NCBI GenBank assembly: GCA_026122225.1
Contig: JANEZZ010001404.1
Span: forward strand, 248,001 to 312,000
DNA length: 64,000 nucleotides
From: Heloderma charlesbogerti
Lineage: Eukaryota; Chordata; Lepidosauria; Squamata; Helodermatidae
Direction of reading: 5' to 3'
Each line of letters starts with the position of its first letter. The stretch's first letter is position 1. A program made the translations under genes and the position numbers. Below are positions 11,510-24,788 of this stretch, one piece after another. The notes beneath the pieces were generated by a model. The model saw nothing but the letters and a program-made list of their open reading frames with translations, searched no databases and had not been told where the DNA came from.

Positions 11510-11618
11510 CTGATTGTCTTCTTTATCAATACTAGAGTTATCTCGCTTCAAGATAAATCGCTTCTGGGATTCTTCACCTTTGTCATCTTTTAAATGTTCA
11601 GAAAACCTTTGCTCTGGT
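11510..11618 (-). CDS. ARPP21: ARPP21 coding exon 8, residues 231-267 (R3H end to SUZ start)
   Basis: This is a 109-base exon encoding PEQRFSEHLKDDKGEESQKR, then FILKRDNSSIDKEDNQ. The acceptor is TTTGCTGGCAG and the donor is CAG before GTTGGT, which is weaker than the others. The FILKRD motif begins the SUZ domain, an RNA-binding module found next to R3H. It begins with the last base of the Ile231 codon, so the join across the 24-kb intron keeps the frame. Confidence 0.95.
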
Positions 11619-14110
11619 CTGCCAGCAAAGTAAAACATATCAATAACAATCCATTTTGTTTTGTTTTTAATTTGTCAGCACTCTTTTTTAATGGAGGGAT
11701 TTAGTGCAAAATTAGACTACAGTTGTGGTTGCTGATGTTAGTACCAATGTATGGCATCTGTTCTAATGCTGCTGTTATTGCTACATATTCTGCTGTTGTG
11801 CAGGTGGTAAGCTGAATTTGAATGATCAGCCACTGCAGTGTTCAGTCTCTGTTGGCAGTGACTGAAAGACAAGAAAGCAAGCCAACATATGATATATTAA
11901 TTTGCTTTGCCACCAGTCATCGTGACCTCCAGCAATGCTGCAATTTAGTAAAGCTTATACAGATAGATAAGCAAAGACAAACTTGATGGAGACCTTTTAA
12001 AGAACTTATCACTTATAATAATATATTGAATTTGTAATGGTGGTGGTAGGGCGGGGGGTGGGTGGGAAGAGTTATTTTCCTTAAACAAAGAATTATCCAG
12101 CAGTTGGTAAACTGGAAAAAAAAATCAAAATTGTCACATTGTATAGATTTGACAATTGATTTTAGATCCATCCAGATGGTTATTAAACGGCCAGACATTA
12201 CCAGCTGACAACTTCATATGTATAGGTTCACAGGATGAGATAAATTGTTCTGTGCTCTTGACCTTGTTCAAAAAGTATACGGAGAAAAGTGTCTCTTTAC
12301 AATTGACATAATTGCAGGCTTAGGGAACGTTTTAATCTCCAGGATACTGTGCATCTTAGTCTGTTATTAACATCCCAGATTTTGCATTTTCTGCCAAAGC
12401 TTCATTAAGCAGCAAAAAAAGAGAGAAAAAAGTACAGAATCGCATGTTGTCACATAATGTGTAGTTTGCTAATTCAGGAACGTTTATTAAAGGGAAGGAA
12501 AAGTGCGAACAGAAGGGCCCTTTCTCTGCTCAGTGCATATGTGTTACTTCCACAAGCATTCACAGGGGACAGCCAGGACTGCCAAGGGAAGAACTGAGAA
12601 CCTGAAGTTCATATGAAGCATGGTAATGCATTCTACTGTGTGCAAATATCCTGTCAACATGAGTGGCATGACAAAAGTGAAAAATGGGAGTAGACTTGTT
12701 GGAAATAACATTTTTTACCACAGTTTGAAACCTTTCAAAGAGAAGTCTCCCTCCCACCTACCCTTGCAAACATACAGATGAATGGTGATTCCAAGGTAAA
12801 TATAGTGCAATACCTGGCATTGAAGTAGAGCATTCCTACCCTTGTTTCTTTCTCCCCTCACTCTGCTGTTTCTCCCCACTGCCTATTTTAATATGTAAAC
12901 TTCTTGGGAGCATGTGCCTATCTATTTTTTGCTGATGAAATTCTGCAATGCACCATGTACACGGTATAAATAAATAATATCCACAAACTTCCATATGACA
13001 TTTATAACCAAGACAAATGCAAAATGAAATAAGTCAATGCAGGCATGCAAACCAATAACTATTTTGACTCTGCAATTAATTAGGCTACTTCATAGTGCTG
13101 AAGCCAAATCTTAACACATCCCAGCCTACACAATTCATTAAGAGCACTTGATGCAACACTCAAAAGGTAGTTAATATTACTGTGATTTGTTTTTATCTAT
13201 TCTCATTTGGAGTAGCATCCATTCATATTACATTCTTTGCTTGCGTTTTCTTTTTGTTCAGAGGATGTTAAATTGTACTGTATTTCAAATACCTATGGTC
13301 AATTTTAAACATGATATTCCCAGTTCTCTAATGGCAACTGTGAATATTCAACTCTAGCAAAAGCCACTTTCTAATAAATGAAGAAGAACAGGTCTCTTTA
13401 GATGCCTGAAGTACCTAGTTCCTTTTCCTAGTTCCAAAGAGCTCTCCTTACATATGGGTTTGGCTTATCTGTGTATTGGACATCTTGTACTGATGGCTCT
13501 GAAAATATGAAATAAGGATTCATAGTGGTAAACTTATGAGTTCACTTCCATAAGCTGGTTATGAGCCAGGCCCAAACCCCCCAAAAGTTTGGGCCCAGCT
13601 CAATCAGTTCAATGATATTACCATGGGACCCCACCACCACAGCTTCCCATGTCCCTGCTAGCAGCAAGAGGGAGGCTTCACGACAGGGACCTCTTCATCC
13701 CTACCTGCTGCCTCAAACACTGCAGTAGCCATGTACCACTCACATGGAGCGGTCAGACAGTTCTTTAGGTAAGTCCTTCGTATGGATGTCAGGCACTCTG
13801 GAAAATATATCATGTTCCTAGGGGTGCAACAAGGTCCAAATTTCAAACTTGGGGTGGGATGGGGAGCCCAGGAAAAAACCAATCCTCACAGTTTGGAAAA
13901 TAACTTGTTTTAACTCAACACAGCCAGAAACAAGTCAAGGGGAGTTCAACCATCACTAACAAGTCGTGGTGCCTTCATGTGTTCAGTCCTCCACACACAG
14001 GACCAATACAAAAATATCCATATTTGACAAAACTGGTTGCACATATAATGTTTGCAGGCCATTGGGCTTACATACATTGGAGTCTGTGTGTGTAGGCACC
14101 ACTTATCCCT
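11619..14110. other. 24-kb ARPP21 intron, 3' part
   Basis: Mostly unassigned AT-rich intron. A possible LINE 3' end lies at 12840-12990 (AAACTTCTTGGGAGCATGTG .. GGTATAAATAAATAA). No exon-like segment with both splice sites and family homology was found. Confidence 0.4.
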
Positions 14111-14111
14111 T

Positions 14112-14455
14112 GACTGGGTTCACATAACATGACAATCCACACTCAAGATTGGGTATGAGCTGCATGTGGATTGTCGTTGAACTGTGGGTTGTTGTTGAAA
14201 TGTGATCTGTTGTGTTGTATGAACCCAGATGCACTGCACTAACAAACCATGGTTTGTTAACCGTGAACAACCCACAGCTCACCACCCAACAATAAACCAT
14301 GGGTTCTCTTGGTGGTTGTTCATGGCTGACAAACTATGGTTTCTTGGCATGGCTGGGTTCACACAATACAACAACCTACCTTTCAACAACCATATACACT
14401 CAACCCGTACTCAACCTTAAGTGTGGGTTGTCATGTTGTGTGAACACCGCCAGAA
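14112..14455. repeat. Foldback MITE with repeated GGGTTCACACAA-type units
   Basis: The ends are inverted: CTGGGTTCACATAACATGAC at the left and the complement of GTTGTCATGTTGTGTGAACA at the right. Internal copies occur at about 14205-14228 (TGTTGTATGAACCCAG) and 14353-14375 (GGGTTCACACAATACAACAA), plus inverted AACCATGG / CCATGGTT blocks. The family also appears at 36.45 kb, and a similar logic at 3.1 and 34.1 kb. Confidence 0.65.
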
Positions 14456-16440
14456 TGTCCAATGCATGTAGCTGAGCTGGGTGTATGAACAGGTGGAGGT
14501 GATCCTACTGCCCACTGCCCATTTAAAGGTGTTGAAAAATAGCTCCTCTTAACATACATCACGGTTTGGCTGTGGGCTAGAAGTTGAGTATGCATTTTAG
14601 AAATGAATAAATATTCTGGCTCAATTCTCTTGAACAGATATATTACCTAACATGCCTGAAGAACAGATTTTCAGATATTGTCCCTGAAAACTAATAAGTG
14701 AAGAACTCCAACTGTTAAAACAAACTTTACAACAAGAATAATTCAATCCATGTACTGATGGGAATATTGTTGCAGCAGCTGCTGCCCTTAGAGAAGCACA
14801 CAAATGAATTAGAAACATGATATGCTCATAAATGCAGATTAGAGAGATCACCTTCCTAGAGGGATAGGAATGTTTAATGATGTGATGGCCAATTATAAAG
14901 CAGCAGAAAAGAGCTGAATTTTCAGGTGAGAGAAGGAAAATATTAAAAAATCATGGTGTCACATAAGGAGACTTGAGGATGAAGATGTTAGCTTTCAAGA
15001 GAGTGGGAAAGTAGTAATCCTTTCATTCCATTCTGACAGATGAAAGTGCATGGTAGAAATAAAACATACAAGCCAAAGTGTATTTGAGCTCTTTGAGGTA
15101 GTTTAAGGTGAGAACCTTTCTGGGCAGTTTAATTCGTTAAAAGATTGCCAGACAAGATCTATGGCAGTATAGTTTGATAAGTTGTCTCTTCTAGAGAAAA
15201 GGTACAGAATTAGAAATAAATACCAAGTTGCCTTAATAAAAAAAACAAACCCAAAAAGTTGGACCAGACTTCCATTACAAGACAAATTCTAGTGAATACC
15301 TGGGGAATACACATAAATCAAGCTCTAATCTCCCTCTGGAAAAGCACATATTACCAATCTTATAAAACTATGAGTGAGCTCAATGAACAGGCTGAGTAAA
15401 ATGAACAGGAGAAAAGAAAATGATCAAAAGTTTTGATTAGCAGCCACCTGGAATAACAGAAACTAGTTTGATTCTGCATGACATGAGACACTAGTGTCCA
15501 ATAAGTGACATTTAATTTAACAGCACAGAACAACATAAGTCTCTGAATAAGTATCAGCTGTAAACAGTTTGGAATTTTATTGCAATATTAGACAGATGGA
15601 TTTATCACTTTACTTCTAAACTATACATCTACTCTTATGTGTTATTTCTGCTCCAAAAACATTTCAAGCCCTTCCTCAACTTGATGACCCTTAGTCCAAT
15701 TTGCCAGGCGGTACACAAGCATAAAACATCAATACGTTTTGTATCTGAAAGAAATTAAAACTAAAGAACAGCATACTCCACCAAAGCATTAATCTGTTTA
15801 ACATAGGAGCTCAAGTGAAATCCAGTGAGATTTATTTTGCAATGAATCCACGAATTATTATAAGCTACTCATGTTGCAATACTTGTTCATTCATCTAAAG
15901 CTTATTTGGCACTTAAAGAAGTTTAGAGTTCTTTATTGTTGATTAGAATTTATCATTACAATAGACATCCTCAGAAACACCATCATCAATAGTACAACAG
16001 TTTAAAACTACTGACTCTAATGAATCACTCAACCATATCATGTTGACAATTTACAGCATTTGCATTTATAAATGCATCTGCAGTATGCCACTTAAGAATT
16101 TGTCAATTAACAAATTCCACAATGAATGCAGATAATACCACATAGATATCTAGTACAACACATTTATGGAAACTTCAGAAGCATCTTGTCTGAAATGTAT
16201 AGTTAGCACCTTGTACTATCCTTTTTGGGGTATGCGTGTATGCTTATTTGGGTTCTTTCTGGTGTTTATTTGGAAAAATGAACCTAATAGAATAATTCTG
16301 GACTCATTTTCAGTTTTGTCATAACTTAATTAAAATATCACATCTTTCAAAGCAAAGTACTTTGCTATGAACTGTCATATCTAACTAACACCATTACACA
16401 GCCACTGATACTACCTTGTATAAAATACTACAATAGAGAC
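14456..16440. other. 24-kb intron, no recognised element
   Basis: AT-rich; nothing assigned. Confidence 0.4.
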
Positions 16441-16443
16441 ATT

Positions 16444-16670
16444 GGGTTGGTTCCAGACATGTAACACATTCCTATACATGTCTACTCAGAAGTATGTTCC
16501 ATTGAGTTTTATCAGATTTACTTCCATGTGCATAGGATTGCAGCTTGCATTAATTAAATGTATGTCCTGTTGGAATCAATGGGGCAAGTTAGTAATGAGT
16601 TAACTTAAAAGTCTAATTGATTTTAGTGTCAATGGGGTGAAACTAACTTGGACAGCATCCAACACATGAC
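16444..16670. repeat. GGTTGG..CCAGA MITE with a CAATCCTA-type MITE inside
   Basis: The outer ends are GGGTTGGTTCCAGACATGT and the complement of TTGGACAGCATCCAACA. Between 16468 and 16550 lies ATTCCTATACATGTCTACTC .. TGCATAGGATTGCAGC, matching the dispersed CAATCCTAT..GTCTA.(T/A)CAGA MITE family. It looks like a nested pair. Confidence 0.5.
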
Positions 16671-16813
16671 TCCATTTTCCTTCAAGACAGTGCTTTATAT
16701 AAAAACAGCACATATTCAACAGAGATAAACTAAGAGTTGATCTACTCCAGACCGTCCCCAAACTGCTGTTTTTGACTGTTTTCTCCCTCCACATAAATGT
16801 TGTTGTTGGTGGT

Positions 16814-16848
<35 letters not shown>

Positions 16849-19800
16849 GGCTATAAATTCGAATCATTCTTGACCATTGGTCGTTTGGCTCAGGTTGATG
16901 GGAGTTGTAGTCCAAAATAACAGGAGGAACCCAGGTTGGGGAAGGTTGATCTACACACTGAGGTGTGCCAATGAGGTGGCGGAATAAGTTGTTAACAATT
17001 TTTGGTTGTACCACTTCAACCTGCAGGTATGAACTTTTATTTTTGAATGTTCCTCCACATAAAAAGTTCCTTGCAATGTAGTACACTAGCACATGAGGAA
17101 AGGGGCAATGATAAACCTATATACCCAATGTGCTATTTTTCAACTTGCAGAGAGGTTTTTTTGGAGGGGGGAGCGTTCAAAAATATAACACCCTACCTGC
17201 AGCCTGAAGTGGTACAGTCCAGAACCCAATCACCTCAGCCTACCATTTCACTCTGAGAAATATGTAGATCAACTCTAAAATCCACCCTAGTTTCCTGTAA
17301 ATTAACAAAGCAATAATGATTCCCTGTAGTACACAGACGACAGCCTTTATTTTTAGCTGCTTGACCTTCAAGTCTATTTATCACAGCATGTAAACAAAAA
17401 AATCACTTCCACTCTAAGAGATAGGTAAGTCTAACTATAAAAAGAAAAGGCTTTCTGCAGGAATCCAGTGACTGGGAAAGGAACTTGTAAAAATAAAATG
17501 CAGCCTGGTCCTGCATTTTTAAACTATACTTAAATTAAAACTGTGTAGCTTATCAAATATTGCAAGACATACACCTGAAAGGCTTCTATTTACATAGCAG
17601 TCTTGAAACACACACAGACACAGTTCAGTACACTGATTAACTGTATATTGTATACTGCAAATACCTGTTCCACATGTGTCAGCAGGCTTCTATTTCCCTT
17701 GCACTTGCAAACACATGTGCAAGGACAATAAAACTATATCCAAATAATCTGCTCTGCATATACAGACTATTTCACATAACCAGTTGTGCCATTATGGACT
17801 TCATTTTTGCATAAATACTCATTTATGGGACTGCACATCATGTAAGAAAAAGCACCTGCTATTTATAAAGGGCCAGACTTTGGAAGAGATCATGAAATGA
17901 TATAGAAGCCTATATATGAAGTTTTAAAATTTCCCTTTAATGCAGATGTTGTAAAAAGTGGACTAAATGACTTTCCAAAAATCAAGACAACAGCTTCATA
18001 AGTCTCCCTGAGTGTAAAAAAGTATCCATTAACAGATGCATGGTTTTCCCACACACTTCTTACAGAGGAGCTCAGATGCGCTGCTTCCTGGACAGATATA
18101 TTGTACACTATGACATTACCCTGACACCTTGGCTTCCGAACCCATTTATGCCCCAGAAACAGCAGCGTGGACAGCTGCCAAGAAAATAATTAAGGCCTCA
18201 GTTCAGCTGTAGAGTGCCTGGAGCCACAGTGTATACATACTTAAAATCCCAGAAGGCTGCCCCATTGGCCTTCAGCTCTTATGAGATCAACACAAGAGTA
18301 TTGTGTTGTGTACTACAGAGCATTCTGTAGTACACTAACTGGAAAGAACAGCATTGGCACTCTGAAATGGGAATCCAAGAATTAAACATGTGGTAATCAC
18401 TTTAAAATGTACTACTTCATAGTTTTAACTATGTGTCAAGTTGTTGACATCATGCAATATTTATCATTGTTCTCACTTTCCTGGATGTTCAAGCTGTTGC
18501 TGAAGAGTGGTAACGCCTGTTTATCATATAGCTATGGATGACTACTTCATCTATCACTATAAGAATAGCCACCACAAAATATGTTTTTAGCTGCTATCCT
18601 GCTGTGAAGGAACAGAGAGCTGTCCTCCATTTCTGTATCTAGTTTGGTTTTAGGATATTATGAGGTTAAATCTGTGTGTGTGTGTGTGTGTATGCGCACG
18701 TGCGCTAGTCAGTTTAGGCCAAAAGGTTAATAGTTTAGAGGTCAAAGGTTTAGTTAGAATGTAGAGATCCAGAGGTTTGCTCAGAAAGCCAGGAAATTAT
18801 GTAGTTCAACTGACGGTCAGAGGAAGTGAGAGAAAAAAATAAACTCAGGAAATAACTTAGTTTGCAGAAATGAACAAGAAACTACCTTCTTGACTGGTGG
18901 AGTTGGAGAAAAAGACATTTTAAGAGACAAAAGACTAAGGCAAAAAGCAGAGAGAAGTGGGGAGGGAGCAGGGGAGTGAGCAGGAGAGGGAGGGAAAGGA
19001 AGAAAGAAAGATCCAGAGTCCTAGAAGAAAGAAAGAGTCAGAGCTGCTAGAACTGGGGAACTGGTTGAGAAAGCTGACCAATCACAGTAAGATACTCTTT
19101 TGAAAAGAGACCTGCATAAAATAGGGAGCTAGTCTTGTAAGTTTAGCTTGATGCATTTATCTGGGGTGGGTGGGTGGGTTGTATTACTATTATTATCGTC
19201 TTCATTTTGTTTACTCATATATTTTTTGGTGTGTGTGTGTGTATCCATTCGGATTTGAAAACTTCTTCCTATTGACATTTTTCTCCAGTAAAAATTTAAC
19301 TTTATTTGAAACATTGTAGTCTCTTTTTGTTGTTGTTGGGTTACCCATCTCATGTTTTATAGCTGCTGTGCATGCATGCACGTGCACACAAACACACACA
19401 CTCACAACTTAAGGTACTTGAGATTCAGAGAGTTTTAAAGCTGGTTTGGTGGATGCAGCCAGAGGAAAAAAAGATTTTCATCTGGTAGTAGAAGAAAAGG
19501 CCACAGGAAGGAAGGGCAAAAAGGAGTGTGAGCACACTATTTTGCTGTTTTCCCTTCTAGTCACAGAATAGGTCATTGCTGGTCTGTGACACCTGTAGAT
19601 TCATTACCTATTTTCATCCTTCCTTCTGACCCAAAGAAGTCTTTGGGGATGGATACAGAGAAGCAATTCTTACTATGGCGGCCTACCTCACACTTGCAGA
19701 ACCATGCTACATAGTTGGAAATTGTGCACACATAGTGCACACAACTAGACAATTCTGCTTTGTCTTGTTATCATGCTGCACAGGAATGGACTCTTCCTAA

Positions 19801-20735
19801 TACAGCGAGTGAAGGGATAATTTAGTTATGCTTTAGTAAAACAGATGTACTACATTATTAAATCCATTTGTGCAAAAGGGGCTTACTTGCTTGATAATCT
19901 TGCTAGAGATTGATCTAATGCTTCCTTCAAACTGGCAGCTGGATTTAGTTGATGGAAGCATGTCTTTCAGTACAATGGTTAGAAAATATTGTAACCAAAT
20001 TCTAAAATAATATTGATATTATTTTGTTATATCAAAGACAAATCTACACACACACACACACACACACACACCCCATAATTATGGCATAATAGTATAATAG
20101 ATCAAACACATGCTCATTATTTCCAAAAGAATGAGATTTGTTATTCTAATAACTGATTGAAGGTTCTCTGTGTTTACTACATGTATTGCCTCACTGTCTT
20201 CCTTCCCCCATTTGCATATAATGGTTTGGAGTGAGACTTAGTCATAGGTAGATGACTCAATGAAATCAATGAGACTTAAATTAATCATGAAGGAACCAAT
20301 GGAAGAGAAAGACAGAGAGGAGAATCAAATGTAGCAAAAAGATGTAATGGCTGAGAATAATATTGAATGAATGAATGAATGAATGAATGAGATATGAGAT
20401 GAAATAAGTCTGTTTAGCAGGAGATAAATCAGTAGAATGGGAGATATCCTGAACGTATAGTGGTTACACTTCAAAACAGAATGGTGTTTGTGTAAGTTAT
20501 AATCTGCACCTCTGATGCAAGGATGGAATTAACCAAGATATAAAGAAAACAACAGCTGCAGATGAAAAAAAAATGGGATGTAAAGAAGATGGAGCAAGAG
20601 TCAAAGAAGAAGTAAGAGCAGCAACATGGCCCAGTGACTGAAAAATATAGAGGGAAATAATTTAGAAAAAGCAACCAAAGATTATCGGAATTTAAGGCCT
20701 GAAAACAGGAATGGATGAATTTGTCAGTTTCACAT
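16671..20735. other. 24-kb intron with dinucleotide and tetranucleotide repeats
   Basis: It holds (GT)n at about 16815-16845, 18673-18692 and 19230-19243, (CA)n at about 20047-20071, (GAAT)n at about 20366-20391 and a purine-rich stretch at 18940-19040. No exon or large transposon is recognised. Confidence 0.5.
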
Positions 20736-21165
20736 TCTCCCACATTCGAATTTTTAAAATCTTGAGTTCTTTCCTTCCTGAAGAAATTTGCAAACTTTGG
20801 TAAATTCTTACTCATCTGCAATGGTCAAATTCTTACTCATAAATAAATTAATCTGCACTGATCAAACTGAATAGGTGCCGTGTTTTACAGCATGGAGAGG
20901 ACCATGTTGTACCTTCCTGATATATAGCTGTTGAAGATAAGGAGCCTGTTAGAAAGAAGGCGTGGCATCCCTAAATCAGCACTAACATGGCTGAACACAC
21001 AGGGATTCAAACCCAGATCTTTAAGAGCAAAGCACTCAAAGCCCTGGGCATGGATAGACAAATCTGCCAGTTGCAGTTTATCCCATATTCATTTTTTTAA
21101 AAAAATCTCAAATTATTTCCATCCTGAATAGGAAGAGCTTTGTAAATTTTGGTAAATTGTTATTG
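20736..21165. repeat. Duplicated ~90-base segment about 320 bases apart
   Basis: Segments at 20738-20820 and 21078-21160 share CCCA.ATTC.ATTTTT, ATCT..A.TT.TTTCC.TCCTGAA and TTTG.AAA.TTTGGTAAATT, in the same orientation. It is either a diverged tandem duplication or two copies of an unidentified repeat. Confidence 0.45.
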
Positions 21166-24100
21166 TGTTGAGGCCAAGCAAGGGAGTGATTTGAGTTGGA
21201 TTCCTACCCATGCTAGCCAGCTGAAATCAAGCAGAGCTGAGGCAGATAAGGGTGTGGCTAAGGCCCAAACAGCAGGAAATAAAGCAGCTTTATAAACTCC
21301 AGAGAACTTGCAGGAAGGCGGAGAGAAGGAAGAGGACTGACAGAATGGAAGAAGACAGCAAAGAAGCATCAAAGGAACTATTGGACTTCTGGTAATAAAT
21401 AACAGTTTTGTAGGTGGAAGGGATTAGCAGTCCTCAATCCTTCCCTATGATGAGCTGGGGCTCCTGGGTGCAAGAACTGAGATCTGGAGTAGTTCCAAGC
21501 CCTGTTCTCTGGTGTAAGAGGGGGTTGAGAGCACTCTGAGGGGTTGATATCTTGAGGGGGATCCTCAAACTTATAACAAATGAACTCATCCATCCCCACT
21601 GAGAATTACGGAAAGATTTCCAAAGCCAAGGAGGAGCTGCACTGCAATAACTGGAGCAGCTAGCAGAAATTATAAGTTCTAATATATATCCAGCAGAGTT
21701 GTAGAGGAACAGGAGTGACAAGTAAGAACATAAGCATAAGGAAGAAACACAGTATGTTATATAAAAGATTTAACAAGTCCATTAATGTGAAGATTAAAGA
21801 ATAAGAGGGGGAAATTTGAGGAAAAGGGTAGGCAACAGTCAATTAGAAAAAAAACGAGGAACAAGAGTGGGGCGGGGCTGATAAACAGCAGCAACATGTA
21901 GATGGGAAAGTGAAAAGATACAAATAATATGAACTTCTTATAAACAAATGAGAGGAAGGAAAAGAGAGAATTTGAAACTTACATGAGGAAGGAGAAAAAA
22001 TGAAACCTGCAGCACTACCACATTCTGCCCCACCATGTGAGGTGAATGGAAATCAACCAGAACTGAGTCAAAGCACGTACAGCATTAGCTGGGCTTCCCT
22101 TTCTATGTTATGACACTTGTGTGTCATAGAAAGAAGGGCATGCTGATCTTTCAGACTAGATAACCACCACCTTTTGATGTGAGAACTCTCCTAAAAAGGA
22201 AGTGCTTCTTTCATTATAGCTTGACTTACTACATGATAATTGAATTTTACTTTGAAATTGCCTAGATATGTTGTGTTATTGCTGTGTGATAAATTTTGGT
22301 TTTAAATGGATAAATGTAACTGAACTGAAATGGAAGGGAACCTCAAACATTTGGACAAGCCCCCACTTTTAGAATTCTAGACCATGTTCCCTCTTCCCCT
22401 CAAACATATGCCACATCACCCTCCATCGAAAGGGCTTCTCTATGAGATAGGTTATTCTGCCTACGAGCTATTCAGGTCCAATTCCATCTTTGTTGGAACT
22501 GTATGTAATGCTCACATGCTTTCAGATGTGGAATTACAGTGTGGGAGGCAAAGCAACATCCATTATTTGGCAAATGGAGCAGAACATGATGCTTTGACTA
22601 TGTGCTCTACAATCAGCTTAATAAAGGATAACAGGAATGTAGTGCAGTGCAACTGTTTCATACTGCTACATCATATGGGTGTGCTCTGTGTTAGGGCCAG
22701 CCACTGCTTGGAATGTGAAGCACTTCAGCAGAGCAATCTCTACATGATGTGGAAGGACAATATGGTGAGGGACTGCTGGTGGCAAATCATAATGTGGAAG
22801 CTACTTCAACTTGGTTTCTGCATGCAGACTGGGCCTAATGTATTGGAGTGAAAAGACAGACAGGAAAGGGGAGGAATGGTAAAGATGAAGAGAATATGAG
22901 ACTGGGCTTCAGAAATTTAGAACCATTTGCAAAATACATGGATAGAAGCGCCATTGGATGCAAGACAAGAGTAAATAATGTTCTATTTCTAGGATTCTGT
23001 AATACTCTATCAGATATCTCAGATGTTATACAAATGAGCTTGATGCAGAATGCTGCATATCATACATTTTCACTAAATGATTTGCAAAACAGAGGAAAAA
23101 CCATTAGAAGCAACACTGCTGAAAAAGGACAATGATTGCCCAGTGTGAATGCAGGGTAATCAGCACACATACCCCCAAACCAAATGCAAATCTAATTATA
23201 AATATATACCATCAGGAGGCTAATGCAGCTGATATATGTTCCTCCCCTAGGAGATAGAAAAAGTGTTACTACAAAGAGAATTCAAATAAGCTGAAAAGAT
23301 TTAGAGCAACGTCAGGTTTTCAACTGATTTGTGATTTTGCTGTATTCATCTCTTCCTCCTGCCTATGCCCATCATTTCTATTTGTAATACAAACTGTCTT
23401 TAATCATATTGCCTTCTCTTTTCAAGGATTAGGGTGGCGCAGCATAGCTTCTTTTCTTGCATTATTTTTATGCCAACAAACCATGCATTTCTATATTGTG
23501 TGCAAGGTGGTCTCATTCTTTTAAAAATGTTAATGATGAGCAGAAATGTATGAAATACAGCATTGCAACAATTGGTGCATTTTCTATGACAGCCATGCCA
23601 CAAATGTAACATGTGACCAAGCAGGGTTGTCTGAATCCACTAGCACATTATAGATATGTGTTGAAATCATGGATTACAGCCTCAAAATTTCCCAGGAAAT
23701 CGTGAGATAAAACTGTGATACACATTTGAACATCTCAAAATCATTGAGGCAATCAGTCAAGAGCAGTGATGCTTCCCAAATTCTTATCAGAATATATTCC
23801 CATATTTTAAGAGTTCTGAATTACCTGAGCTTGTTCCTGAACTAAAACCAATGCATTAGGTATTCTCAAATGTTCCATTTTTATTTCAAAATGTTATTTA
23901 TTTTATTTAAGTAAAAGTGGAGCAGTGTGCATACAGAGTTTGCACAGCTTTCAATTTCTTAATGTATTATTTTGCCTGCTCCGTTAGCAATGTGCATGTG
24001 GACATGCGAACTGGGAAAAAAACCCAATCCTGAAGTGATCATATGCATGACTGCACCAAGATTCTTTTTGTGCAGAATTTTACTGGTGCAAATGTGCATT

Positions 24101-24167
24101 GAAAAAATACTGGGGATAGCAAGGAGAGAAAATTTGAGGTGGTCATAAGTATGGTTATACCAAGATT
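21166..24167. other. 24-kb intron, mostly unassigned
   Basis: It contains an unusually long plus-strand open stretch (22384-22851, 155 codons) followed without an ATG by another open frame to 23135. No family is recognised and I treat both as chance. Confidence 0.4.
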
Positions 24168-24788
24168 CTTTTTGTTAGGGCTGTGCACCACTTCAGATCC
24201 AAATTCCGAGCTGGAGCGAGGTGATTTGGACCAAATCGGTCCAGATCTGAAGCATGTTGGGTTTGGTCTGAAGCAGGTTGGATTGATCTGAATTGCTTCA
24301 GATTGCTTCAGACAATTCTGAAGCTCAGACACCCTAGGGATGGACCAGCTTTGCCCCTGGCTTTCCCAAGCAACCGCTGAGCGGCTGCCTTCATTCATGC
24401 CCCCCCCAGACGTGCCCAATGAGCGTGAGCTGCTCGCCGAACTGCACAAGCCCCCTGCTCCTTAACCGGACCCATCATGAGTGCCTGCAGCTGTTGGCCT
24501 CTTCAAGGGAGTCGCCATTTTCTTTTAAAATGGTGACTCATCTATTTCCATATATCAAATGTTGTGCAAATGGCAGCTGTAAGGCAGGCTCAGTGGGACA
24601 CAATTCGGATGGGACATTACAGGCTCATTGGGACGTAATTCGGATGTCCAAATATTGCTTCGGATCCGGAGTCCGAAGTGGGTCAGATCAGGTCCAAATC
24701 AGGCTGATGTGGATTGGGGCCGATTCAGAAGCTCTGAATAGGCCTCCGAAGCAGGTTGGGCGGGTCTGGGCACAGCCTTACTTTTTGT
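24168..24788. mobile_element. hAT-like non-autonomous transposon with exact 8-bp target duplication
   Basis: The body is 24176-24780 (605 bases). The target duplication CTTTTTGT is present at 24168-24175 and again at 24781-24788. The terminal inverted repeats are TAGGGCTGTGCAC at the left and TAAGGCTGTGCCC (complement of the right end). An 8-bp duplication with TAGGG-type short inverted ends is the hAT signature. The interior is built of repeated GATCTGAAGC / CCGAAGC..GGTT.GG modules and has no transposase frame. Confidence 0.85.

Noticed and set aside
22384..23135. A 155-codon plus-strand frame followed at once by a second open frame beginning at GTG
   Set aside because: No recognisable domain and no ATG for the second frame. 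It lies within a deep intron on the opposite strand to ARPP21. Stop-free stretches of this size arise by chance in 64 kb. A protein search and conservation test would decide.
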